Assembly: GCA_037576195.1 (NCBI GenBank)
Contig: CM075102.1
Span: forward strand, 2,232,001-2,296,000
DNA: 64,000 nt
Source: Phytoseiulus persimilis
Taxonomy: Eukaryota > Arthropoda > Arachnida > Mesostigmata > Phytoseiidae
Direction of reading: 5' to 3'
Shown: piece after piece, positions 23,955 through 36,041 of the stretch
How the letters are laid out: each line of letters opens with the position of its first letter
How positions within the stretch are numbered: the first letter of the stretch is position 1
The notes under the pieces: model-generated
What the model was told of the DNA's origin: nothing
Database searches by the model: none
The model's input: the letters and a program-made list of their open reading frames with translations, nothing else
Program-made: the position numbers and the translations under genes

Positions 23955-24972
23955 GTGGTAATTCTGCGGGGAGGGTCTCCTAAACCGAATCTCCAAACAC
24001 ACCTGGAAACCGGAGGTTGGACTCTGGCTCTCTTGGAAGGACATACTCAACTTCAACTGAGATGCACTGCGAGGAAAGCTTGTGCAGATGTCGCGTCAAT
24101 GCAGGCCACCGAGTCCGATAAAATCCTGCCATCGACACAAAATCCTTGGGAATCGGATGGGAAAAATCTAAATATTGTCCCCCATTTTTCGCATTTTTGT
24201 CAACTCGGAGGATACGAAAATCGTCAGTGGTGGAATCTTTGGGGTTTCCTTGGTGACATTACGTGATTCCGTTATTTGACATGAATCGTCCAGTTTCGAG
24301 AGGGCCTGTCGATTTGAATCAGTGCCAGGAATGGAGCGTGTCAAATATCTCGCGTAGCACCATAGATCTCAGAATAGCTTCACCACGGATATGTTTCATC
24401 GGAAGCCATTCATGTGTTTCCAGAAGGACCTCTGTCCGATTTTGAGTGAACTCGGTCCTACTTCCCTGCGCGTAATCGTTCGTTTCTGATCTGTTTCGAG
24501 TCGCCGACCAGAAGTCGTCTTTTCGAGAAAGGAGCCTCCAGAGAGTTGATCGTCTCCACATCTCGGTTGAATATTGTTCTCTGGTGGAGAGTGCTCGACT
24601 GGAGAGGCTTCTCGGAGTGATCCGGATCGCGTTTGACCGCATACTTGGTCCTCAGATGGGGCCGACTCATCAGAAGAAATCCACGGCTCCCTCGACGACG
24701 AATGCAAGCGTGAGATTTCCAAAGTGGAGTTCAACCGAATCTCGGAGCACTTCCACTTCGAAATTCATTCTGAGCCTCCCGGCAACCTGGTCGCTTGTCC
24801 AAACATGGATTCACCCGGAAAGATCACGTTCTCATTCTCCAGACCGAGAGCGGATCCTGTACACCTAAGGAAGGAGCTATATGAATTCTGTCGAGCACCA
24901 ATCGGGCGGCGAACAATCAGGACATCAGCCGTCTCGAACTCTACATCTCAGGAGAATATGGGAGCCTTTTGA
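23955..24972 (+). other. Stretch with two weak exon-like open frames
   Basis: A frame at 23955-24266 (about 100 codons) and another at about 24642-24972 (about 110 codons, preceded by a GTCCTCAG acceptor-like site) both translate into compositionally protein-like sequence on the plus strand. They cannot be joined with confidence, and neither shows a domain I know. Confidence 0.2.
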
Positions 24973-25763
24973 GAGGGACAGTGAATTCGCTGTCCCGCGG
25001 ATCATGGCCTCAAAAAGTATTGTTCTGGGAACGGTGTGAATACGCTCGATTTCCGCACAACTTCCCCACCACACATTGGCCATTCAAGTAGCAGAAGGGA
25101 TTCGTTGGCGAATCAATCGAGCGCAAGATGCCGATTCGATGAAACAGCAGAGGTCAACGCATACAAAGAGTTTGACGTACTCCTCGGTCTTCTTCCCACC
25201 GGCATCCAGCTAGTACGATGAGTCGCCTCAAGGAAGGATATAGAGTACCACGAACTGCAAACGACTGTGAAGGCGAAGCAGTCTCCGCAATCGAGATAAG
25301 AGATCAACCCAATCCACGAGAAATACATCCGACACCTTTGTCCATCCCACGTACCTTCCACACTCTCTGAAGTCATGCTTTGCACAACAATCTTCGAGCA
25401 CGACACGACTTCTTTTGAGCTTTGGTGCTGCATCTGGGATTTCCTGCTCACAATCGTCGATCTATTATACAAATCGTTCCACGTGGCTGCCTGTCTCGTT
25501 TCTGCGTCAATTTTCAGATTTACGGTCACTTCCTGAATCGTCGGAGGAGGATCTCAAAACTCAGGCTCTCAAAATTGCTCAAGCATGAGCCAGCCGTGCC
25601 TCTCGAACTCCCTCATCCCTCTCGTGGAAACGAATTTCCAGGCAGCATCGGATACGGAGGGCTCATGAATGGATTTCTCCATCAATTTTTCCATGAGTGG
25701 GTTGACGTTCTTACATCGAGGAGACGTTGTGTTGAGGAAACGATACAGTATGACAGATCCGGA

Positions 25764-26741
25764 CATTCTGACGTAGTCGTTTTGGCGCCGGACATTTTGG
25801 CGCAGATTCAGATTGAGCTCCCATGGGTTATCCGAACGATTGGAATAGTATTGTTTCTTGGCTATCGATTCTCCCTGCGCTTCATATGACCAGCAGAGTT
25901 CATCTTCAGTTCCCCTGGACACATGCACGAAGAATGATTCGTTCGACGTGGAAACCTCGATTCCTCGGGCTCGGTTGATACTTCGCATAATGGTACTCTC
26001 AATACTACTTCATCGTTCGCCTCCCCTTTCTCTGACGCTCGAGATATGCCCGCGTCCCTTGGAATACCTTCTGGTTCTTGCCACCTGGACGGCCCAGAAC
26101 TCAGGCGTCCGGATGTGTTCTCCTGGCTCTGATCTATCACCGATTCGAAAAACCCAGTATAGGCATCCGAGAGCTGTGGGACCGACAGTGCGTCGGTTTG
26201 ATGATTACATGGGACTCCCCAGAAATTCCGGTCAGTCAACCCGGCTTCTCCGCGATAGTGAAGGTGTGAGATCCTCATGGAGAGTCAAGAAGATGTTGGC
26301 GAATTCTGGGCGATCACCGATGAATGTGTGCTGTGGAACTACGAACTCGTCACCCAGATAAACGACTGATGTTTTTGGAAGCTTTGCGAGTCCGTCCCGA
26401 CCGGGTCGAATCCCAAATTGTTCCCCAAGCGTACGTCAACATACCCACCGGGAGCTCATGCCTCAATGCATTTTCTGACACCCTGTAAAAGGAAGAGAAA
26501 GGCCTTCGTGCCGATTCTCCCACTGTCGGTGTGGGCGATTCGAGCGACATCATTCGTGCATGTGGCAACGGGAACTGTTGAGGAAAGCTCTGGTGGTCAC
26601 ATTCACCGCGAGAAAGCATCGATAGCCACAGAACAATATCATCTCACTTGTTCAGATAAATCATGGGAGCTTCATACAAATCGGCGCCAAAATATCGCGC
26701 GCGAAAATGTCAGTTGCGTCGAAATGTCTGCGCAAAAATGC
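25764..26741. mobile_element. ~1-kb inverted-repeat element with GGCGCCAAAA termini
   Basis: Left arm 25764-25948 and right arm about 26535-26741 are inverted copies. Both outer ends contain repeated TTTTGGCGCC / GACATTTTGGCGC words. They continue through GAGCTCCCATG, a block ending ATTGTTT(C)T(T)GGCTATCGAT, and ACATGCACGAA. Arm similarity is moderate, about 70% by eye. The ~590-bp centre has no recognised gene. The arms in one orientation encode similar peptides (Ser-Trp-Glu-Leu-His/Asn pattern), so they may derive from coding DNA of an autonomous parent. The superfamily is not known. Confidence 0.7.
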
Positions 26742-27043
26742 TAGACCGAGTATGAGCAGCAGAGTCGGAATTTCAATATTCGTCCCTGACATTGTTCCCC
26801 TCAATCTGTGCAGCGGGGAAAGGAACGGGATTTGGTTCCTCCCCCATTCTTGCATCGGGTACAGTTTGCTCGGCTATGCCCTTTCGAGCATTAGCTCATC
26901 TTCCGCTACCATTTTCGTGGTATGATGTTGTTCGAGATTTTTGGTCAGGGACGTTGCTCGATGTCGTGCGAAAAGGAAAACGAAGTTCGACGACAGCCAG
27001 CCGTGGTTTTCTCGCAGGTCGCTTTGCACGTTGACTTTGGCTG

Positions 27044-27865
27044 ATGCGGCCAAAATATGCACCGGTGCGAAAGTCTCCTACGGTTTGGGTGTCAAGGTCA
27101 ATAGATAGCTGCGCGAATGGGCCGTCTGGTCGCTGGGGGCGAATCTACGACGTACACAAATCACTCGAGGGGAGGGCTGCGAGTTTGAAGCAAAAGTATG
27201 AAATTCCTGTCGCGGATGCAGAACCTGAGAACACGGTCCGACACGCCTCCCTACTCCCGGAGATATCCAGTGGAAACAGGCTGCTGAGGAGAAATAAACG
27301 AGCCCCGGAGATGTTCATGAGCATCGCGAGTAACGAGACCACGAATGGTACACCATGGCAGGGTTCGGAAACCGGGCTCCTAGAGTCTAATATACTAGAT
27401 TTGCGACACTGCCCCTTCCCGATACAGCACAACAAAACCGATGTCAAACTGTTTCTCAAAGGCCTGAGTGTGAATTTCGCGGAAGAAGTCCACCTGGCAG
27501 CGTCGTTCTACACATCCCAGCCTTTCCATACAGTCCGGGATTGCTTGGTTGAGGAACTCTTCAAAATTTACGGACGGTTCATCTTCAGTTCTCCCCGTAG
27601 AAACCTTTTCGAGTTCGCGTGGGAGAACTTACCCCTGTGCTCACCAGCTGGACGAGAACTCCGCTCATCGAGCGAGGGAAAAACCTCTAGAATCGCATTC
27701 AACGCTCGCACGGTTCTTGACTGTCAGACTTTGAAACGCGTCATGCTCAAGGAGATGGCGCTTGCGACAGAATGGCTTTTCAACTACAGAGAGCGATACG
27801 GAGACTTCAGAGCCAAGGCATACGAAGAGCTCGGCCTCATTATTCCTCGGAATGTCTCTGAATAA
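27044..27865 (+). CDS. 273-codon open frame, unknown protein
   Basis: The longest plus-strand frame in the window, well above chance expectation. The translation has a balanced composition with helix-like acidic and hydrophobic stretches, particularly from residue 140 onward (Phe-Leu-Lys-Gly-Leu, then Glu-Glu-Val-His-Leu-Ala-Ala). It has no signal peptide and no convincing membrane segment. The stop TAA lies inside an AATAAA hexamer at the 3' end, which could serve as a polyadenylation signal. The true start is uncertain: the first ATG is used here, but the frame may begin at a splice acceptor. It follows the 25.8-26.7 kb inverted-repeat element by 300 bp, so a transposon-derived gene is possible. 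I recognise no family. Confidence 0.45.
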   Translation: MRPKYAPVRKSPTVWVSRSIDSCANGPSGRWGRIYDVHKSLEGRAASLKQKYEIPVADAEPENTVRHASLLPEISSGNRLLRRNKRAPEMFMSIASNETTNGTPWQGSETGLLESNILDLRHCPFPIQHNKTDVKLFLKGLSVNFAEEVHLAASFYTSQPFHTVRDCLVEELFKIYGRFIFSSPRRNLFEFAWENLPLCSPAGRELRSSSEGKTSRIAFNARTVLDCQTLKRVMLKEMALATEWLFNYRERYGDFRAKAYEELGLIIPRNVSE

Positions 27866-27899
27866 ATTCGCTGACGGAAGTGCAGTGAGTGGCCGTTCA

Positions 27900-29390
27900 A
27901 TGCTGTTGATCGGGTCCCGCAACGGTTTTCGGAGCTTGCATCTTTTTTCATCTTCTCCGCGCGTCGAAATCGGAATGAGGTCCACTTTTCCACACCGATC
28001 GAGTAAAATGAGACTGAACAGCATCGCCGCCATCAGGTGCCTCCCTAGAGCAGGATTTCAAATCGGAGCTGTGCCCTGTGGCGGCTTTGCAGGACTTCCG
28101 TATCGCAGCGGTGAAATGGTCGGAATTCACGAGGAGAATCAACAACTTGGGGGACTGAGCGGCACTCGGCGCTCTCGTCGAGATGCATAATCTGAGGGAG
28201 CCCGAAGAGTTGTGGAACTAACCATGAGTCTAATTATCGGTGCGAGGCCTACGGTTCCTGGCTGCTTGAACTTTGTCATAGCCATCAGAGCTTCTGCATG
28301 ATGATTGACAGTTTTTGAGGCGCTCGTCCTCTGCGATGGAGAATGGACAAAGACAGCTCGACGTCGACACCCCAACGCCGACAACGTCGTAATTATTGAG
28401 TGGTCTGCATCAGCTCATCTCGAGATGCATTTGTCCCTCTCATACCGACGAGACTGACATGGAGTGATTCCTGAGATTCAAAAATGACTCCCGTGATGAA
28501 TCAAATCACGAGTCACAAATTGAGTCCCCGCTGGAAGTGAGCACAATTCAGAGGGCACTTTCAGGAAGTTGGATGTTTCGTCAACCAGTAACCCGCTGCC
28601 TGGACTTCCGGGAGCGGATTCCCCGATGTCATACGCGTGGAAGAGAAGAGCTTACAGTAACAACTAGCGTTATGTGAGGCGCCCCTTTTGTGTTGAATCT
28701 CTTACGTTTCATCGAGGAATGGCTGTTTCTTCATTGTCATCGACGTTGGCTTTCCAATCGCTCACTTCCGCTGGGAATTCTTCCACGCACGACTCATAGT
28801 AGATGCCACCAGTTAACCATCACATAGCCTCGATTCGTCTTAGCGCCGGACACATATTTCAGGAAATGCCCGAATCCTTCCCCAGATTGAGCCTCGCACC
28901 GTAATCTGAGTCGCCATTCGCGAGAAGCTCAGTGTTCCACAGCTAACAAGAACTTCTCACCCCCAGAACTGGGAATTTAGAAAACCGGTGCCCAATTGAG
29001 AAAGATCCGCGGTGAGCCGGTCAGGTTCAAAACTGCTTCCGAAAGCAGCGATGAAAGTGAATGCCATGAAACTGCCCGAGGACCGGTCGCGATCTCTACT
29101 CCTGACTAGAGCCTTGATTCTTTCAGGAGCACTGAATCGATCCTGAATCTGACTGTTTGAGAAAAAGCCCCGCGGCACGGCGTTCTCCTTCCGTCTGATC
29201 AGTCAACACGAGCAGTGCAAGCCACTAACGAAACCCGATCCTCGTTCCATGCTCGCTGTCTCTTCCTCGGAGCACGGGGAAGCGCCCCAATGTCAGACTA
29301 TGTAAAGAATTCCAACAAATTGTCATATCTGAGTAACAGATGAACGTGCGACGAAGGACGATTACTCCAAGGAAAGCTCATCCCTCGATT
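27900..29390. other. Anonymous DNA
   Basis: Frames do not exceed 142 codons and lie on both strands in overlap. No repeats or signals stand out. Confidence 0.4.
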
Positions 29391-29396
29391 CCGCCC

Positions 29397-29456
29397 GATT
29401 TGAGCGAAGACCCGATTTTGGCGAAAACCCGATTTGAGCCAAGACCCGATCCGAGC
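29397..29456. repeat. Short tandem repeat (~19-bp unit, three copies)
   Basis: Three imperfect copies of a CCCGATTTGAGCGAAGA-type unit in a row. The minus strand reads Gln-Ile-Gly/Arg-Val-Leu-Ala-like peptide repeats, which are probably incidental. Confidence 0.6.
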
Positions 29457-29969
29457 GGGAGCCAACAGCGGCTGTGGTAGCGTCGCTCGCGCTAGAGTTG
29501 CGTCCGGCACCTTTTGATGGCGATCTTGAAGAGGTGCAGCCCTCCTTTCTTGGGCCACTGCCATGGAACACTACTCATGGCATCTACGAGAGCCTACGTT
29601 CTCTGAGCCCAACTCTAGAGGGAGTTAAAGACACCGATCGCTGATTTGTGGGCTTGCGCCTCATCCCGCGCGTCGTAGAGCTGCTGTCAACGCCGCTGGC
29701 TACGCTCGCGGGGCACTCCGATTCTCCTTAGTCGGTGGGCCCTAAATGGCGGAGACACAAAGAATAATCGTGGTCAACGATGAGCAAAGGTTGCCCTCTG
29801 GTCGAAGCCACGAGCCCAGCGGCATAATTGCTTCGCACTTCGGCACAACGCGCGCACGCAGTCCCACCCCTACATGAAACCGATATATGTATTTGAAAGG
29901 AACGAGGTGAAAGAAGTTCGAACCACACCAGCGTGTCCCGCACCGCTGCTGCCCGCTAGAATCGGGCCT

Positions 29970-30951
29970 ATAACGGAAAATCAATTCGGGAAAATTAATG
30001 GATGCCTTGCTATTTGTCCATACTGTCCAGTACTTCTCAAGAACCAACACCAGGGGTACCAAGGAACGAGGAACCATGGTCATCTCGCGCGACTGTGGAG
30101 TGTTTGGATCCGGAGGGCGAATATCCGTTCCCGGTTGCCGGAAAACAGAGAATACTCGGAAATTTCCAGCAAGAAGCTTCGTGTGATCCTTTTCATGCTC
30201 CGAGCGAGGCGCTTAGCTGAATTTCTCAGACACTACAAGCAAGACGCGAGCCTATTCACCCAATCCCTCTGGGGCTGCAAGTTACATTATCATATGGAGC
30301 CTCGACCGATTTTTCTGACGCTTCAAGCTTGACGCGTCTCAGAATCCCTGTGACGCTTCGAGTAAAACTCTCCGCTCGATCTCTACGACGCTTCGACAAA
30401 GATGATTCGCTCGATCTCTTCATGGAGGACAATTCTTGATCCGTGCACTCCCTTCGACAATATGAGGTGGATCCAGTTGAAACTTACATGTATATGTTTA
30501 TCCAAACATCTCTGTGATGTCTACATACATATACGTTCCTGTATAGACTGCCTCTTCATATTATCGTACTTCTGCAAATTTTAAACTCTCGTTCTCGGTT
30601 GTGAGGTTATCGTTGGGTTCTAGAGCTCTGTTCCCATAGCGTCAGCAAATGCAGCAAGAATACGAGCATTGTCATGAGCGCGTGCCGTAAGGCCTCATCG
30701 AGTAGCAAGTTATTCGAATATTCCCTCAAATTCCGGTTCGCACCCCCGAAGTTTCATGGAAATACATAATTTGTGATAGAAATCCCCCAGATATCCACTA
30801 GCACCTTTGGGGAAATGTTTGAGCGACAGCATCAGAAAGCCGCGTGAGATCACCGTGGTCTCTTGTCTCCTGGTATTCCTGGGGCTGATTCTTGAGGAGT
30901 ACTGGGAAGTCTGGAAGCCTCCCATTTACTTCCCCGAATCGATTTTCCGTC
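29970..30951. mobile_element. ~1-kb inverted-repeat (fold-back) element
   Basis: Arms at about 29970-30115 and 30832-30951 are inverted copies. They share ACGGAAAATCAATTCGGG at the outer ends, a CCAGTACTTCTCAAGAA-type block and a CATGGTCATCTCGCGCG-type block further in. Arm identity is roughly 75% by eye. The ~700-bp interior is AT-richer and contains a CGACGCTTCGA word repeated around 30330-30400. No transposase frame is present. Exact ends and target duplications are unclear. Confidence 0.65.
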
Positions 30952-30969
30952 ACAACGGAAACGAATTTT

Positions 30970-33160
30970 CCGTTATGCGTTATGGCGTAAGATAGGTCTA
31001 CTCAAGAGCAATCGGGCGCTATTTCTCAACGATGGAATCTGGTTGTGCTTCTATTTCCCCCATGCTCTGGCACTGAAAAGTTTGTCGTTGGGATCGGATT
31101 CATCTCAGGCGCATCTGTAACCCCACAAGAAAGAAGTTGAGGGCGTCCGCCGGTCCTGCGGCGAGTGCCCTACTGGCAAGCAGACGGTTGGCTGCTGTTA
31201 CAAAGTTGTCAGCGCGATCTGAGTGGCCGCCACCAGGTTATCGCCGTTAATTTCTCGGCCAGTGGAGCACCCAACGGACCTGTAATCGCTGAGAGACAGA
31301 GAAACAAGGGCGCACAATCAGCTGACGCCGGCTGGGTTCGATCTTCTACTGAATAAAGAGAGACGTGTCATGTCCGGTTTGCTGCAAGTGTCGACATCAT
31401 TGTATTTCGTTCAGTTTTGCGTATCTGGAACGAGTCGTGCCCTTCTGTCTCGAAGCGACTAAACTATCATCTTTGTTCCTCTTGCCTGAGACCTTGCGAA
31501 TTCCTCGGTGAGGATTCCCACGCTCGAAGATAATGAAAAGTGCAAAACGTCGGTCGATGATGATGCGATGATCCAGCGATATGCGAGGAGTGTCGCCGCT
31601 GACGATTCGAGAGCTGGCTGCAGCTCGCAGCAGAAGATCATGAAACGTCGTCGACGCGCCGACGTGGCTAACGCGTCAGAAGCCGAGTAGAGTCTGTCAG
31701 GAAGAGCCCGGAAGTCAGAGAAAATGCTCAGAATCCTCATCACAGGGTTCGACAAAAGCAAAACTCCGAGTACATACATCGCGAAAACAGTCACTCAGGA
31801 ATCGAGCCAAGAGAAATTCACGTTGCATGATTCCAAAGCTCATCCATCAGGTGTCGAAACCTAGAGAACTCTGAATAAGCGACCGAACGCCTGCTGAAGA
31901 AACAGGCGAATCATTCCGTAGCATCGAGATTTGTGGTGTTCAGTCCCCTTTGAATATTCGAAGAGCCCATTTCGAGCGAAGAGCGCACTTCGGATTGGTT
32001 GAAGTAGTGGACAGGATGCTCTCATACTTGATTACATTCGTTTTCCATGTATTTTACTGATATTCAGTGCGAGTACTACACGAAGAGGAGGAGGCCGCAC
32101 GCAACTCTCCTGCAGCGGATGCACCGAGCATCCTCCCCCGACGAATATCATTTTTCTGTTGGAGAAGATGCTCGGGAAGCACAGTCGAGAGATTCTGAGA
32201 AGGTCTCGCGAAAGCCCTCATTTCCAGGACGGCAAGATCGCGGTCTATAATTTTTGCGAGTAGCCGCAAGGGAGAGCCCGCAAATGGGGACTGCGAGTTA
32301 GAGCCTGCGGTCCTGACGCAGCAGTTGCGGGCGCCCGCGGGCTTGCGGTCCTGGTAATGCAGGCTTTTGCAAACCCTAATCCCAAGCTCGTGGTTATCTA
32401 TGTTGAGTAAATTTTCACGCATCGAAACGACCGAATACGTGACGTATTTTGAGCGGCCCCGAAAACAGCTTGGCACGAATCGCTGCCAGGGTGATGGGGA
32501 CTTACGCGACAGCAACGCTTACGATACATGGGGAACCGGGGTCGTGGAGCCGGGGTCGCAACAAGACCCGTCGAAAACCGAAGCTTCGGAGAGTAACAAA
32601 AGCAGCTCAACCCTGAAACGAAAGTGATCATGTGCGCACATTGACGATCGAAGTACTCCAAGGCCAAAGCTTCACAAACTCTCAGTGAGGTCCTCTGATG
32701 CCGTACATGTGTGCATGGGCTCACTGAGCGTCAGCGCAGATCATTTCAGTTATGTTTCCCGCGAGTGAACAGTTCTGCCGGACTCGAAAGAAGTTCAGAC
32801 GTGAACTAGCACTCCCATGACGATCAGTCAAGCAGCGAGCCGCTACGGATATCTCTGCAAAGCAACGAAAGCCACCGCAGCAATTCCCATTGCGGCTTTT
32901 GGAGCGGAACTTCCCGCGCGAGAGCCGGATGCTGCTCAAACGTCGACTGCGGTCAAACCCTCAGCAACCGCAGGTCTTATCTTGGTCATTAGGAATACCC
33001 AAACTCCAGGGGGAGTTTGTTGTTTGACGTTATCGAATTGATTAAATTGATCGTATTTTATGAGATAACCGCTAAAATTCTGATACTCTTCGAGAAATTA
33101 ATGATACTACCAATATTGAAAGCGAGTTTGAGAGAAGTCATGGACGTGTCTCGCAGAGCC
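30970..33160. other. Mostly anonymous DNA
   Basis: Contains a cluster of short GC-rich words (GCCCGCGGGC, TGCGGTCCTG) at 32270-32360 and a possible minus-strand exon around 32507-32616, between CTTTCGTTTCAG and CGC|GTAAGT. Neither can be tied to a gene. AT-rich sequence at 33000-33110 stands out from its surroundings. Confidence 0.3.
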
Positions 33161-33174
33161 GTGTGCGATCGCGA

Positions 33175-33620
33175 ATGGAAATCACGTTCTCGACTTCATC
33201 TAAGTCGGAGGTCTCTCCGATGTTATCGCTCACAACCAAAGGCGTGAACTTACACCCCGAGTCCAGAGATCTCGAAGGATTGGGAAACCCGGGCCACCAC
33301 GATTGCATGTCGGAGGTTTGCCTCCCGATCCCGGTGCCTCGGGGGAGCTGTCCTCGAGATTCTTGTCTGCGCCAGGAAGTATCACCGGACGGGGGTTCAG
33401 CTCCGACTTCCCTGATCTCAGACTCACAAAGCCAGAGGAGTGCAGTCCGAGCTCAGCTTGGAGCAAGTGCGTACACCCCTCTGCCTGAGTCTCACACTAA
33501 CCTGTCTCTCCCCAGGTGTACGCAGATGGATTCCCGTACCCGCATGAGCCGTCCTCGATACCTCTGGTGGCAAAAAAATATTCCCGTCCACTGCCGTCAA
33601 TCGGGAGCATTCGGCGATAG
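33175..33620 (+). CDS. Candidate three-exon gene, unknown product
   Basis: The model has exon 1 33175-33378, exon 2 33422-33466 and exon 3 33516-33620, all joined in phase 0, giving 117 residues. The last acceptor is excellent: CTAAC branch-like word, pyrimidine tract, CCCCAG. The last exon encodes a Tyr/Pro-rich tail (Tyr-Ala-Asp-Gly-Phe-Pro-Tyr-Pro). Exon 1 has four closely spaced Cys. The introns would be only 43 and 49 nt, at or below the usual animal minimum, which argues against the exact model. An unspliced 203-codon frame (33163-33774) overlaps it. No signal peptide and no recognised domain. Confidence 0.25.
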
Positions 33621-33779
33621 GCTTACACGAGAGAGGATTCGCCCCGATTCTGCCATGTGGGCTGTTGCGGAGCACCGATCGGCGGCACCGTTGTCTCTTT
33701 TTTCTCTCCCTCTGCTGAAATCCTGTCATTTACTCAGGGGATACTTCCCGCCCAATCAATCACCGATTGACTAGTGGAC

Positions 33780-35940
33780 ATCTTCAGAAACTTGAGCGTG
33801 GGGGCGCGCGCGTGAGTACTTGTCCATCCGCGCCTGTGAGCTCCAAAGTGGTGGTTTCGTGTTGAACAAACGGGGTGGCATCTCGTCTCCTTCACTGGAG
33901 ACGACCCCGAGCACGTGACAGAAGATCGCGGAATCACTCCAATGGGCCCCCAAAGTATGGTCGCAGTATGGGAATGGCATCGCAGAAAGCCGCGAGTTCC
34001 CACGACCGAGGTTCTCTGAGAGCCGCATGTAAGACCCGCGGCTCGGAACTGCGGAGAACCACGACCGACGACCGAAATGATATGGATAGCCTTCGAGCGG
34101 CTCACAAACGCGCACCAGCTTATTCTTAAGTAATTCACATAAGGACAAAGATATTTAAGAAGTACTAACGGGCAAACCTGCACATTCCTTTCGTATCGTT
34201 CGATCTCATGTTGATGCGTCAAAAGTTGGAAGTGAAGGGGTTTCTGTCAATCTATGCTATTTCTCTGGATGTTCGCCCGAAAAGTTCGTCGATATTTCAT
34301 TCCTCGATGCCTGAGTTTCGAGGCGTGAATACAATGAGTGACTGGGTTTGAAACTTCGAACGCAATTCCATCCGAAGAGTGAATTATGGTTTTCGTTGCC
34401 GCTAGCTGCCGGGGGACAGTTACCTGAAGGTTCCCATCGTGCGGTTACCTTTATGTCTCGATTCTACTGGTCCGATTGAAATTCTCACCTTGGAAACTAC
34501 AGTGCAGTTCAGCCTTCTATCAATTGCGAACTGTTTCGCGTGAAACAAAACAGAATTCACCCGGACGGAAACGGATTACGAAAGCGCGCCCAGAGAGCTA
34601 TTGCGTCGTATGGCGGAGCAGAGAGCATGGTGATTCTAAAAGTTCTGCGCTCTCGTTCTCCAAGTTCCGTTGAGGCATGGCTCTGCTGTGCGACGGAACA
34701 GCATCGCCATCCTGGCAAGCTCGTCGGGAAGTGGGTGTCGGCCTGGCAGTGGCTCCAACGGACACCCCCGAAATTTTACCGAAATTCCGGCTCCCCTTAT
34801 GCCATTCGAGCTGAAGTTCTATCAGAGCAGTTAACGGTGAAGGTCTCAGCTCGCTGATAACGGCTAGATGAAAGCTCCTTCCGCGTGGGTTCCTGCGGTT
34901 CTGGAACCGCAGAATCTTGCGGTTTCTTGCGGACTCGGAACCGCTGCGATGCCTAGTTGAAGCCAGAGCGGGACTGTGATCTGTGAATAGAGAAGCATGA
35001 ATCCACAGGGGTTTCTCGCGCCGATTCATTGGATATTACGACATGGTTCCGCATAAGTTGAGGCTCACCGGGACAGAGACGGGGGCGCCTGGCGCAACAA
35101 GCGAACCATCTCACCTACTGCCGTTTCCGTTCGGTGAATACGTCACGCTACTCGATCCCAAGAATCACGGTCGTTCAGTTCCAGGATTCCAGGAGGGAGA
35201 CCTCAATTTTCGGACAGGAAAAAACGTAGAAATGGACGCCAGCCGAGGTACAGCTGTCCCGCCGACCGCGACCGGCTGACTTCCAACAAGCTCCCTGAAG
35301 GGTGGACTGCTCATTGTTTTTATCCGGGTAGATAGGCTCAGCTCACAGCTCAAAAGTATGTCAATGAGAATACAGTGAAATGATTGCCACACCGAAAAGG
35401 GACGGAAATTCTGCCTACGCTGCTTCGGCTGCGAAGAACAACGACTCTTTCCGTCCGGAATTTCCCCGAAGATGCCCGAAGGAGCCCGAAGAATTTGATT
35501 CTCATTCTCTCACAAACGCTCCGATGATTGAATAACTGCGACGAGGTGTGCTGGATAAATTTGCACGTTCATCCGCGTGTTCACGTTCGACTAGGAATCA
35601 GATGTTTGCTCGGAATCAGCACCGAGGGATTGCTCATGCGTCGCTTCGGGGGACGGAATCGAGCAGCATCGATTGAATTCGTTCGTGACGGTCCTCGACT
35701 TCGTTGTTCCGGGAGTCTCGAAATCCGGCTCCTGTTCATGAAAAAGGTCCAGGTAGGAGAGCCGCACAGATGTCGACGTCGAATTTTCCCCCGGAACGCA
35801 ACACTCCATCCGAGATTCCCTCGTATCCCAAATGTCCAAACACTATACGCGCACATCCCCAGTGACAAGATTCGTTCTCCAATACATCTTGAACTTCTCC
35901 CCCACTAGCTCTCTCATTCGGGCAGGAAGAGTAGTTCCAG
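33780..35940. other. Anonymous DNA with a small hairpin
   Basis: No supported gene. A compact hairpin (CTGCGGTT, four-base loop CTGG, AACCGCAG) lies at 34893-34912, followed by a second TTGCGGTTTCTTGCGG word. CCCGAAG words repeat near 35465-35495. Confidence 0.4.
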
Positions 35941-36002
35941 GAGATTTCCGAGGTTTCAGATGACGATCGGTAAGACCTGAAAGCAGAAAGTTGTTTCTCA
36001 GA
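35940..36002 (+). promoter_or_regulatory. Possible leader intron of the 36.0-kb gene copy
   Basis: A CGATCG|GTAAGA donor near 35968 and a TTGTTTCTCAG acceptor ending near 36001 bracket a very short leader segment upstream of the ATG at 36042. The distance is short for an intron, so this is tentative. Confidence 0.25.
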
Positions 36003-36041
36003 TTCTTCGACGTGAATCCGGGGTCGGACAACTCCCGGGCG

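Noticed and set aside
26350-26420. GGGTCGAATCCC word resembling a tRNA B box
   Set aside because: No A box at the right distance and no cloverleaf can be drawn.
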